Assembly (NCBI GenBank): GCA_965208775.1 | Contig: OZ242360.1 | Location: 930,001 to 994,000, forward strand | Length of the DNA stretch: 64,000 bases | Direction: 5' to 3' | Origin: JAPOVO01 sp026708165 | GTDB lineage: Bacteria > Chloroflexota > UBA11872 > VXNJ01 | Part shown: positions 51,045 to 58,913 of the stretch, piece after piece | Numbering within the stretch: position 1 is the first letter of the stretch | Layout of the letters: each line of letters opens with the position of its first letter | Translations under genes and position numbers: made by a program | The notes under the pieces: model-generated | The model's database searches: none | The model's input: the letters and a program-made list of their open reading frames with translations, nothing else | What the model was told of the DNA's origin: nothing

Positions 51045-52199
51045 CTAGTCAACCACCACCCGGGGCGGACTGGCGTAGAGGCGGCCCTGCTCGGCCACGC
51101 GTCCCTCGGAGGCGTCCCCCGCGTGGACGTAGACCCGGTAGCGCACCTGCAGCGACTCTCCCGCCGGAAGCAGGTACTCGCCGCTGGGGCCGCCCCCCTC
51201 GAAGGTGGAGACGGCGATGGGGTTGGTCGTAATGAGGCCGTAGTCGCGCGCGTGCCAGTAGGTCGGATGGCGGAAGCTCTGGGGGTGGTCGAAGATTGCC
51301 ACGCCCACCGTCCTGCCGTTGACCGGCCCGGAGTAGTCGCACCAGGCAGCGCGCTTTCCCCACAGATCGCCCTCGTCTACGCCTCCCAGCGAGTTCTCCA
51401 TGCGGCCGCCGCGCGCCACCTCCATCGAGCCGGCCACCCGCAGGGAGATCAGGCCGCCCTCCTTGGTGTCGCCGAAGAGCACGTCCTCGTCACGGGAGGT
51501 AAGGGACAGGTCGACGTCGATGAGCCGCCCCACGGGGAGGCGGTAGAACGTCATCTCCCGCCGCTCGCCCAGGAGCGCACTACGCCTGTCGGGGGTCGTC
51601 CAATCGGCGAGGGCGACGGCGCGGGCGTAGACGGGACCGCTCATCAGCGTCTCGAACCGGCGATGGACCGTGTGGCCGCGCCCCTCGCCCTCGGTCCAGT
51701 TGTCCACGCCGTTAACGTCGCCGTAGGCGGAGTAGAGGCCCCGGTGCCAGACGTGGTCCCGGCTCTCCCCCGGAACGTCGTCGATCATTGGAAAGCCGCG
51801 GGTGACGGGGTCGCCGTAAGGCCCGATCAGGGGGTGGAAGTAGGGCCGGTGCCATTGGGCGCCAAAGTAGTAACTGGTGAAGAGATCGCCGTCGAAATGT
51901 ACGTCGAGGCGCTCGTCGGTCGTTCGCAGCCGGACCGTTTCCTCAGGACCGGAGGCCGGGGCGTCCGACAAGACCGCCTCGTACCGTCCGGTAGCGTCCG
52001 CCTCGATACCCTCCGCGACCCAGGTCAGCAGCGCGCATTGCCCTATCGCCTCCAACTGGCACGGTACGTCCCGGCCGCCGGACGACTCCACCATCCGAAC
52101 TGAGCGGGCCGACCCCGCGTCCGGCAGCAGGATGCTGACGGGAGCGGCCCCGCGTATGCCGTCCGCATCCGCAACCGCGATCTTCTTTCTATATTCCAT
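51045..52199 (-). CDS. DUF6807 (PmoA-like) family protein
   Basis: 384 residues of the family annotated DUF6807 or PmoA family. These proteins are widespread in glycan-utilising bacteria and are not methane monooxygenase. Seen here are the R-P-Y-F-H-P-L motif (HRPYFHPLIGPYG), then FPMIDDVPGESRDHVWHRGLYSAYGDVNGVDNW (given in pieces) with conserved histidines, and IAVSTFEG...LPAGESLQVRYRVYVHAGD. Unsignalled, hence probably cytoplasmic. Start ATG 52199 (weak Shine-Dalgarno site). It is 17 bases downstream of a Gfo/Idh/MocA gene on the same strand, a pair often found together. Role inferred: processing of oxidised glycoside intermediates. Confidence 0.85.
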   Translation of the reverse strand: MEYRKKIAVADADGIRGAAPVSILLPDAGSARSVRMVESSGGRDVPCQLEAIGQCALLTWVAEGIEADATGRYEAVLSDAPASGPEETVRLRTTDERLDVHFDGDLFTSYYFGAQWHRPYFHPLIGPYGDPVTRGFPMIDDVPGESRDHVWHRGLYSAYGDVNGVDNWTEGEGRGHTVHRRFETLMSGPVYARAVALADWTTPDRRSALLGERREMTFYRLPVGRLIDVDLSLTSRDEDVLFGDTKEGGLISLRVAGSMEVARGGRMENSLGGVDEGDLWGKRAAWCDYSGPVNGRTVGVAIFDHPQSFRHPTYWHARDYGLITTNPIAVSTFEGGGPSGEYLLPAGESLQVRYRVYVHAGDASEGRVAEQGRLYASPPRVVVD

Positions 52200-52216
52200 A
52201 TATAAGCAGGGCTGGG

Positions 52217-53320
52217 TCAGGCGGAGGGTCCGCCGCCCGCCATTGCCTCGGAGACCTTGCCGTAGAAGGGGTCATCCTGGGTGATCGGCAAACGCACGCG
52301 CTCGCCCGTCAGGGCGGCCTTGTACAGGGCGGCGATCAGCTCGATGGACTTGCGCCCTTCCTCCCCGGTGACGGCTGAGTCGCGCCTCTCGCGTATAGCG
52401 GCCAGCACGTCCTGAATCTGCGCCGCGTGTCCCACGTGCTCCGGCTCCGGCACGCGGGCCTCCGCCCACTCTCTTAGCTCGGTCTGCTTCGCCTCGTCGC
52501 GGGCGGCCATTCCCCGTCCGCGCTCCCTGGCGGCGTGGACGCTCCACGGCAGGGAGACGGCGGCCTCTTCGCCGCATATCTCGAAGCGCTCGTTGTTCTG
52601 GGGCAGGCAGACGGTGCAGGTGAGCTGGCCCAGCGCCCCGTCCGGGAACCTCAGCATCGCCATGGACAGGTCCTCGACCTCGATATCGTGGGTGAAAGCG
52701 CCCATGTCGGCGGTGACGCTTTCCGGCTGCCGTCCCATGAGCCACAGATAGGTATCGACGGCGTGGACGGCGTGGTTGATGGTGACCCCGCCGCACTCCT
52801 TCTCCCAGGTGCCCCGCCACCAGAGGTCGTAGTAGCTGCGCGCCCGCCACCAGAGCATGTCCATCTTGCCGAAGAAGATGCGGCCCAGCTTTCCCTCGTC
52901 TATAAGTGACTTGGCCAGCAGCACGTCGCGGCGGTAGCGGTACTGGAAGACCTGGGATAGCGAGCGCCCGCTCGACCGGGCCGCCTCGATCATAGCGTCG
53001 CACTCCCGCAGGCTGCCCGCCATCGGCTTCTCGCAATACACGTGCTTGCCCGCGTTCAGCGCGTCGATGCTGTTCCTGGCGTGCTCGAAGGGGGGCGTGC
53101 ACACGCTGACCAGGTCGATGTCGTCCCTCGCCAGCATTTCGTGGTAGTCGGTGTACCAACCGTCCACGCCCATCTCATCGGAGGCGCGCCGGGCAGTCTG
53201 CTCGTCGATGTCCGCAAGGGCGACGATGTGGGCTTCCTCTGGGAAGGCGCGGTAGGCCGCGACGTGGGCGCGGGAGATCTGGCCAGACCCTATGATCCCT
53301 ACGCGTATCGGATCGCCCAT
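52217..53320 (-). CDS. Gfo/Idh/MocA-family oxidoreductase 2
   Basis: 367 residues from ATG 53320; the frame is open 15 more codons without family sequence. IRVGIIGSGQISRAHVAAY has GSGxxS, a GxGxxG variant; catalytic Lys in HVYCEKPMAGS. The C-terminal domain has WWRGTWEKECGGVTINHAVHAVDTYLWLMG, with the histidine/Asp pair of the active site. Lies immediately upstream of DUF6807 (17 bases), divergent from Gfo 3 across a 198-base spacer that contains an interspersed repeat. Likely oxidises a sugar hydroxyl with NAD(P). Confidence 0.92.
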   Translation of the reverse strand: MGDPIRVGIIGSGQISRAHVAAYRAFPEEAHIVALADIDEQTARRASDEMGVDGWYTDYHEMLARDDIDLVSVCTPPFEHARNSIDALNAGKHVYCEKPMAGSLRECDAMIEAARSSGRSLSQVFQYRYRRDVLLAKSLIDEGKLGRIFFGKMDMLWWRARSYYDLWWRGTWEKECGGVTINHAVHAVDTYLWLMGRQPESVTADMGAFTHDIEVEDLSMAMLRFPDGALGQLTCTVCLPQNNERFEICGEEAAVSLPWSVHAARERGRGMAARDEAKQTELREWAEARVPEPEHVGHAAQIQDVLAAIRERRDSAVTGEEGRKSIELIAALYKAALTGERVRLPITQDDPFYGKVSEAMAGGGPSA

Positions 53321-53397
53321 CTGAAATCCCTGTCTCGCAGTGACGCGGCGCGTGCATCCTATCACCGCAACGCCCGTCCCAGACCCGCCGGAGTGGG

Positions 53398-53431
53398 CCC
53401 TTCGACCTGGCTCAGGACAGGCCTGTCAAGG
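53398..53431. repeat. Interspersed repeat, CCTTCGACCTGGCTCAGGACAGG type (copy 4)
   Basis: CCCTTCGACCTGGCTCAGG followed by ACAGGCCTGTCAAGG, in the spacer between two divergent Gfo genes. It matches the reverse complement family of the other copies with one or two changes. Being between divergent promoters rules out a simple terminator role for this copy. Confidence 0.6.
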
Positions 53432-53518
53432 CAGGAACGTAACCGGCGGATGGACGGCCCAGGCCGCGCCTCGGGCGGGTGATACGATTCGGCCCTACCT
53501 AGACGCTGGGAGGTGTCA

Positions 53519-54712
53519 ATGGTCGCCGGAGCAAGGGACACGGTCGGGCTAGCAATAGTGGGCAGCGGCTTCGCCGCGCGCTTTCACACGGAGAACTATC
53601 GACGGGTATACGGCGTGGGCGTCCGTTTCGTGGGAGTCTACAGCCGGCGCCCCGAGGCCACCGCCGAGTTCGCCGAGGAGTTCGGATTCGAGATGACGTA
53701 CGGCAGCCTGGACGAGCTGTTGGCCGATCCCGACGTGGACCTGGTGGACACCTGCATCCCAAACCGCTTCCACGAGGAGATGGCGGTCAAGGCTCTCCGG
53801 GCGGGCAAGCACGTCGTGGTGGAGAAGCCGTTCACCGGCTCATTCGAGCCCGGCAAGGACCCGGAGGACTGGCAGCGCTGCCTCGACGAGGCGCTGGCCA
53901 GCGCCGACCGGATGATCGAAGCGGAGCGGACGTCGGGCAAGCGGATACTGTACGCCGAGAACCTGGTCTACGCCCCCAGCGTGCAGAAGGCCAGGAACCT
54001 CCTGGCAACGGCCGACACCTCCATACTGCGGATGGTCGGCGAGGAGTCGCACAGCGGCACCCACTCGCCCTACGCCATGCAGTGGACCACCAGCGGCGGC
54101 GGCAGCCTCTACAACAAGGGCTGTCACTCGCTCGGCGCGGCCATCTACCTCAAGTACGAGGAGGGCATGCGGCGCCTGGGCAGGAGGATCCGGCCGAGCT
54201 GGGTGGTGGGCACCGTCGCCAACCTGACCCACAGCGAGGCGTTCAGGAGCGAGTCGCCGGCGAACATCCGCACCGGCTGGAGCGACTGCGAGGACTGGGG
54301 CGCAATGGTGCTGGGGTTCGACGACGGCACGATCGCCCAGATCAGCGCGGCGGACATGGTTCTCGGCGGCATCCAGAACGTGCTCACCGTGTACGCGGGA
54401 AGGGCCACCATACACATCGGCAACTCGCCCAACGACGCCATAATGGCCTACGCCCCCGACGCGGAAGCCTTCGCCGGAGAGTACATCCGCGAGAAGGTTG
54501 AGACGACCGCCGGCTGGCAGTACACCAACCCCGACGAGGACTGGATCAACGGCTTTCCCCACGAGGCGCAGGACTTTTGCGAGGTCGCCGCCACCGGCAG
54601 GGAGCCGGTATGCGACAGCTTCCTGGGCCGCGACGTGGTCGCCGTCTGCTACGCCGCCTATCTCTCCGCCGCCACCGGCAGAAGAGTGGAAGTGCCGACG
54701 GAATCCACATGA
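53519..54712 (+). CDS. Gfo/Idh/MocA-family oxidoreductase 3
   Basis: 397 residues from ATG 53519, five bases after GGGAGG. LAIVGSGFAARFHTENY gives the Rossmann loop (GSGFAA), catalytic Lys is in HVVVEKPFTGS. The substrate half has YNKGCHSLGAAIYLKYEEGM with a histidine positioned as the base, and SHSGTHSPYAMQWTT. It is followed 40 bases later by a TIM-barrel isomerase on the same strand. With DUF6807 and Gfo 2 in the opposite direction this forms a four-gene sugar-oxidation cluster. Confidence 0.92.
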   Translation: MVAGARDTVGLAIVGSGFAARFHTENYRRVYGVGVRFVGVYSRRPEATAEFAEEFGFEMTYGSLDELLADPDVDLVDTCIPNRFHEEMAVKALRAGKHVVVEKPFTGSFEPGKDPEDWQRCLDEALASADRMIEAERTSGKRILYAENLVYAPSVQKARNLLATADTSILRMVGEESHSGTHSPYAMQWTTSGGGSLYNKGCHSLGAAIYLKYEEGMRRLGRRIRPSWVVGTVANLTHSEAFRSESPANIRTGWSDCEDWGAMVLGFDDGTIAQISAADMVLGGIQNVLTVYAGRATIHIGNSPNDAIMAYAPDAEAFAGEYIREKVETTAGWQYTNPDEDWINGFPHEAQDFCEVAATGREPVCDSFLGRDVVAVCYAAYLSAATGRRVEVPTEST

Positions 54713-54752
54713 CCGGCCGCCCGGCGACTAGGGATAGGTGGAGGCCCACGGG

Positions 54753-55529
54753 ATGAAGCTCGGACTCGTAACCTACAACCTCGCCAGAAGCTGGGACCTT
54801 GAGACCGTCATCTCCAGGTGCGAGGCGGCCGGATACGAGGCGGTTCAGCTCCGCACCGAGCACGGCCACGGCGTGGAGGTGACCCTGAATGCCGCCGAGC
54901 GGGCCGCGGTCAGGGACCGCTTCCGGGACTCGGGCATCCGGGAAGTCAGCCTCGGCTCCACCTGCGAGTACCACTCGCTGGACGCGGCCGAAGTTGGACG
55001 CCAGATCGAACTCACTGCGCGGTTCGTCGACCTGGCCGTCGATATTGGCGCCGTTGGCGTCAAGGTGCGCCCCAACGGCCTGCAAGAAGCCGCCGGCGTG
55101 CCCAGGGAAAAGACCCTGGAGCAGATCGGCCTCGCCCTCCGCCGTTGCGGCCAGTATGCCGAAGGCTCCCCCGTCTCAATATGGCTGGAGGTCCACGGCC
55201 CGGAAACCTGCCATCCGCCCAACATCCGCCGCATCATGGAGGCGGCGGACCATTCCCACGTGGGCGTCTGCTGGAACTCCAACCCCACCGACGTAATCGA
55301 CGGCTCAGTCAGGGAGTACTTCGAGCTCCTGCGGCCGTGGGTTCAATCAGTCCACATCTCAGATCTGACCGATCCGGCGTATCCCTGGAGGGAGCTCTTC
55401 GCCCTCTTGCGGGAGTCCGGCTACGACGGGTTCTGCCTGGTCGAGTACCCCCGCGAGAGTGCGGAGCCCGAGACGTTCTTGAGGTACTACGCGGCCCTGT
55501 GGCGCGAGCTCTGCCGGCCGGACGGTTGA
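54753..55529 (+). CDS. Sugar phosphate isomerase/epimerase (TIM barrel), EboC/IolE-like
   Basis: 258 residues from ATG 54753, 8 bases after GGAGG (an upstream GTG at 54738 is in frame). The barrel opens MKLGLVTYNLARSWDLETVISRCEAAGYEAVQLR in pieces: strand 1 GLVTYNL, helix, then YEAVQLRTEHGHG. Metal-site candidates are Glu in IWLEVHGPE, Asp/Asn in VGVCWNSNPTD, His in VQSVHISDL and Glu in FCLVEYPRES. Follows Gfo 3 by 40 bases. Known relatives act on inosose or 3-keto-sugars, sometimes opening C-C or C-O bonds at C1. Confidence 0.87.
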   Translation: MKLGLVTYNLARSWDLETVISRCEAAGYEAVQLRTEHGHGVEVTLNAAERAAVRDRFRDSGIREVSLGSTCEYHSLDAAEVGRQIELTARFVDLAVDIGAVGVKVRPNGLQEAAGVPREKTLEQIGLALRRCGQYAEGSPVSIWLEVHGPETCHPPNIRRIMEAADHSHVGVCWNSNPTDVIDGSVREYFELLRPWVQSVHISDLTDPAYPWRELFALLRESGYDGFCLVEYPRESAEPETFLRYYAALWRELCRPDG

Positions 55530-55663
55530 CTACAAAGGCAAGAGACGCCGTCGCGACGCTTCCGGACGCGGTCGAACACCTCGAACGCAAGTCGGCTGGC
55601 AATGGGCAGACAAGCATACGGAAGACGACGTAGCCGACGCGCATATGGCGATCCGGTTGGTGC

Positions 55664-56557
55664 TCAAGGCATAAAGCTTTCGTAAGCCGCGAGCGCGGCC
55701 TCCGCCATCGCCCGGTCGCAGGCCACCCATTCTTCGACAGGCACGTCCTTGGCGAACGCGCAAAAGACAACGGCGGCGCCCCGGGGCATGAAGATGATTC
55801 CCGCGTCGCACCTGATCGGGCCTATGGTTCCCGTCTTGTGAGCGACGTTCCAGGGTCGCGGCAAATAGAGCGGAATTCTGTCGTTTGACTGCTGCGCCCG
55901 CAGAATGTCGAGCATTTCCTCGCAGGCGGCCGGGCTTACGATTTCGCGGCGCATGATGAGCGTCAGCAGCTCCATCATCTCTGCTGGAGTCGTCACGTTG
56001 TTCCGGTCGTCACACTGGAACCCGTTCCCGGACCTGTCGTAGTCCAGATGCAAGAGCTTCTCCGTGACGCGTTCATACGATTCACGCCTCGAATACGGCG
56101 GATCGATCCCAACCACAAGGCTGAGCAGGTCGCCCGTATTCCACGGCACGCTGGTTTTTCGCAGGCCGAAACCTTGAATGAAATCGGTTACCGCGGACCC
56201 GCCGTTCACGAGCGACCAGATAGCGTCGGTGGCCAGGTTGTCACTTACTACGATCATCAGTTTTGCGAGATCCCGAACGGTGGGACGAAGACCGGGCGCC
56301 AGCTCTTTCAGCACTCCCGATCCAGGAACAACGTCCGATTCGCTCAGAGAGACCCGTGCGTCGAGATCGATTCGTCCCTGTTCCGCAAGCGCATAAAGAA
56401 AGACCAGAAGCGGAATCTTGAAAACAGAAGCCGTTGGGAATATCTCGTCGGCTCTCAGCCTCGCTTCTTCGCCTGTTGCTTCATTTCGGACAGCGAAACC
56501 CATGGTTCCGCCAACCCGTTCGGCAATCGACTTAAGCCTGACTTCAAGCTGGGTCAT
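55664..56557 (-). CDS. Class A beta-lactamase-fold serine hydrolase
   Basis: 297 residues with penicillin-binding/beta-lactamase motifs: SxxK at 44-47 (SVFK), SDN at 105-107 (VVSDNLAT) and KTG at 241-243 (HKTGTIG). The class A omega-loop Glu-x-x-Leu-Asn is not evident between 150 and 185, so carbapenem/penicillin hydrolysis is doubtful. No signal peptide is seen; true beta-lactamases are exported. Its ATG overlaps the threonine-aldolase stop by four bases (ATGA), so the two are translationally coupled. Annotate as a serine hydrolase of unknown substrate. Confidence 0.82.
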   Translation of the reverse strand: MTQLEVRLKSIAERVGGTMGFAVRNEATGEEARLRADEIFPTASVFKIPLLVFLYALAEQGRIDLDARVSLSESDVVPGSGVLKELAPGLRPTVRDLAKLMIVVSDNLATDAIWSLVNGGSAVTDFIQGFGLRKTSVPWNTGDLLSLVVGIDPPYSRRESYERVTEKLLHLDYDRSGNGFQCDDRNNVTTPAEMMELLTLIMRREIVSPAACEEMLDILRAQQSNDRIPLYLPRPWNVAHKTGTIGPIRCDAGIIFMPRGAAVVFCAFAKDVPVEEWVACDRAMAEAALAAYESFMP

Positions 56558-57603
56558 GATGGATTCTCCATGACGCTCGAAATGGCGACTAGAGCGTCAG
56601 CTACGTCCTTTCGAGAGATATCGCAGTGCACCGCAAATCGTATAGCCTGCGGGTTCACGCCGGCAGGCCCTGCGAGGACGCTTTCTTCTCGCAGGCTCGC
56701 GGTAACGGATTCGGCCGTTCCGAAGCCTCGCTCGACGTTGCAGAAAACCAGATTGGTCTGCACGTCCTCCGGGTCAATCTGTATGCCCCGAATCTCCGCA
56801 AGACCCTCGGCCAGTATCCGCGCGTTTTCATGGTCCTCGTGCAGCCGCCGCGTCATCACCTCCAGCGCCACGATCCCCGCCGCGGCGACGACGCCTAGTT
56901 GCCGCATCTGTCCACCGATCATCTGACGCCAACGACGCGCTTCTTCGATGAGTCCAGCCGAACCCGCCAGAATCGAACCGATGGGCGCGCCAAGCCCCTT
57001 TGACAAACAGAACTGAACGCTGTCCGCGTCCTTCGCCAACTCGCTCGCCGGCACGTTCAAGTATGTCGCGGCATTGAAGATTCGCGAGCCGTCGAGGTGC
57101 ACGGGCACTCCGAAGTCTTCCGCGACCGACCGCGTAGCCGCCATGTCGCCGGATGTCAGGACGATCCCGCCCGCGAGATTGTGGGTGTTTTCGACCCAGA
57201 CAACGGTCTGGCTCGCTCCGCCAGGCTCCACACCCGCCAGCGACTTCCTCAGCTCGGCCGATTTCGGAGCCCCCTTCGTTGTCGGGACCGAAACCAACGA
57301 CGCCGAGCCGATCTCACGATAGCCGTCCAGCTCCCCGTAGCCAACGTGGCTGTCCTCGGCTGCGACAATTGTCCCGCCCTTGCCCAGGTGGCTCAGCGTG
57401 GCGAGCAGATTTCCCTGGGTCCCGCTCGTTACGAAAAGAGCGGCCTCCTTGCCCAACCGATCCGCCGCCAGTTCCTGGAGCCGCTCCGAGGTGGGATCTT
57501 CATGCCAGCTATCGTTGCCAACCTCGGCTTCGTACATGGCTCTGCGCATTTCAACGGAAGGCTTGGTGACGATGTCGCTTCGCAGATCGATTACTTTCGG
57601 CAA
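56554..57603 (-). CDS. ltaE: Low-specificity L-threonine aldolase family PLP enzyme
   Basis: PLP enzyme cleaving L-threonine or beta-hydroxy amino acids to glycine and an aldehyde. With the TTG start at 57603 (8 bases after AAAGGAA) it is 349 residues, the usual LtaE length; the open frame continues 27 codons upstream. The protein then begins LPKVIDLRSDIVTKPS, the standard family opening. PLP Lys202 is in CLSKGLGAPIGS, preceded by Asp171 in VHLDGSRIFN; GTQGNLLATL contacts the phosphate. It is the first gene of a pair with the serine hydrolase. The 187-base spacer upstream holds nothing recognised. Confidence 0.92.
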   Translation of the reverse strand: MPKVIDLRSDIVTKPSVEMRRAMYEAEVGNDSWHEDPTSERLQELAADRLGKEAALFVTSGTQGNLLATLSHLGKGGTIVAAEDSHVGYGELDGYREIGSASLVSVPTTKGAPKSAELRKSLAGVEPGGASQTVVWVENTHNLAGGIVLTSGDMAATRSVAEDFGVPVHLDGSRIFNAATYLNVPASELAKDADSVQFCLSKGLGAPIGSILAGSAGLIEEARRWRQMIGGQMRQLGVVAAAGIVALEVMTRRLHEDHENARILAEGLAEIRGIQIDPEDVQTNLVFCNVERGFGTAESVTASLREESVLAGPAGVNPQAIRFAVHCDISRKDVADALVAISSVMENPS

Positions 57604-57790
57604 TCTACACGTTCCTTTCGACTCACCGACGATATCGAAGTCGCCCCCAACTCCAAACTTCCCCGCGATGTCCGCGTAGCGCAAACGCCAGCATGGCCTT
57701 CACCATTCACGGATAGTGGGGCGGAGGAGGACGAGCCGGTCAAAGAACGCGACTCCAGCTATCGCCATGAGCCCGGACTCACATCTTGCG

Positions 57791-58897
57791 CTAATGACTG
57801 GAGGTCATATCGAGCTTCTCGGGCTCGAATGCCGTGCGATGCCGGATGTCGTAACGCCCGGGGTACCTGACTCGCAGATGACCATCCGCGACCATGCTGG
57901 CCAGCGGCGACTCCTTGGTCAGCAGCGGCATGTGAACAAGGGTATGGGTCCGGGCAGACTCGTATGTTCCCATGATGATCGCGTGCGACTTGATACACAC
58001 ATGCGCGTCCTGACGGTTTCCTGATTCGCCCCTGATCCAGGCGATCATTTCCGCCATCTGCTGGACGTCGGCGTTAACCTCCGGCAGATCGCCGGGGGCG
58101 AGTTCGAGGCTCTCGCCGGCAGCGGAGACTACGGTCAGCGAATAAGCGGCGAGTCCCAACTCCCGGCACGGCTCGATGAACATCATCCCGTCCTCGCCCG
58201 CAATCACGAAGGCGCCGTCCGCCACGGGACCGGCGTGTCCGATATCGCAGTCGAACGCGATTCGGGTTCCTTCGCCAACCGACGCGATACCCATGCACAG
58301 GTCCTCGCAGATCGTGCCGCGCTCATAGCGGTCGGTGTCGCGCTGCAATTGACCCAAGACCCAGCGCGGTTCCGGGTCGCCGAGCACGTACAGCGCCCGG
58401 TCGATGAGGTGCGACCCCTGGTTGAGCAGCCCGCCTTCGGCGACCGACGTACTAACGGTGAGCGGCCGCCCGACGGCTCCGTCCGCCACGAGGTCGCGCG
58501 CACGCACCAATGCGGGATAGTGTCGTCCCTGAAAGCCGATGGCGAGCTTGACCTCCGACCTGTCGCAGACCGCAAGCATGGCCTCGGCCTCGCCCATGTT
58601 GGTCGCAAACGGCTTCTCGCAGAGGATGCCCGCCGGCTTGCGCGCGGCCGCGGCCAGAACCATTTCGGCGTGGAGCCGAGTCGCGGCGGCGATAACTACG
58701 AGATCGAGGTCTTCACGGTCGAGCATCTCGTCAAAGTGCGTGTAACGGTTCTCCACTTCCAACGGCTCGGCGGCGGCAAGCCGGATGGAGTCCTGATCGC
58801 ACAATGCCCGGACCTCGGCTCCGTCGCAGGTTTGTATCGCCTTCGCGAGCCGCTCACCCCTACGCAGCCCGACCACTCCGACGCTAATTGATTGCAT
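57791..58897 (-). CDS. Gfo/Idh/MocA-family oxidoreductase 4
   Basis: 368 residues from ATG 58897 (GGGAGA about 9 bases upstream; open frame 32 codons further). The nucleotide loop reads VGVVGLRRGERLAKAI, lacking the middle glycine of GxGxxG and having Arg there. Catalytic Lys in ILCEKPFAT. The substrate half has EGGLLNQGSHLIDRALYVLGD, with the expected His. Its ending RVRYPGRYDIRHR matches the next gene. Sixteen bases separate it from gene 5 upstream; clearly a tandem duplicate pair. Confidence 0.9.
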   Translation of the reverse strand: MQSISVGVVGLRRGERLAKAIQTCDGAEVRALCDQDSIRLAAAEPLEVENRYTHFDEMLDREDLDLVVIAAATRLHAEMVLAAAARKPAGILCEKPFATNMGEAEAMLAVCDRSEVKLAIGFQGRHYPALVRARDLVADGAVGRPLTVSTSVAEGGLLNQGSHLIDRALYVLGDPEPRWVLGQLQRDTDRYERGTICEDLCMGIASVGEGTRIAFDCDIGHAGPVADGAFVIAGEDGMMFIEPCRELGLAAYSLTVVSAAGESLELAPGDLPEVNADVQQMAEMIAWIRGESGNRQDAHVCIKSHAIIMGTYESARTHTLVHMPLLTKESPLASMVADGHLRVRYPGRYDIRHRTAFEPEKLDMTSSH

Positions 58898-58913
58898 CTG
58901 CGCCGTTCTCCCT

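Noticed and set aside
50553..52103. Open plus-strand frame of 516 codons crossing the SDR and antisense to the DUF6807 gene
   Set aside because: Amino-acid composition is Arg/Gly/Val-rich without motifs, and both real genes in other frames have full family signatures. It is an antisense shadow of high-GC DNA.
51045..52199. Particulate methane monooxygenase subunit, as the family nickname PmoA could suggest
   Set aside because: No membrane helices and a soluble DUF6807 pattern; the name is a database label, not a function.
55664..56557. Antibiotic-resistance beta-lactamase
   Set aside because: No export signal and no visible omega-loop Glu; coupling to a metabolic aldolase suggests another role.
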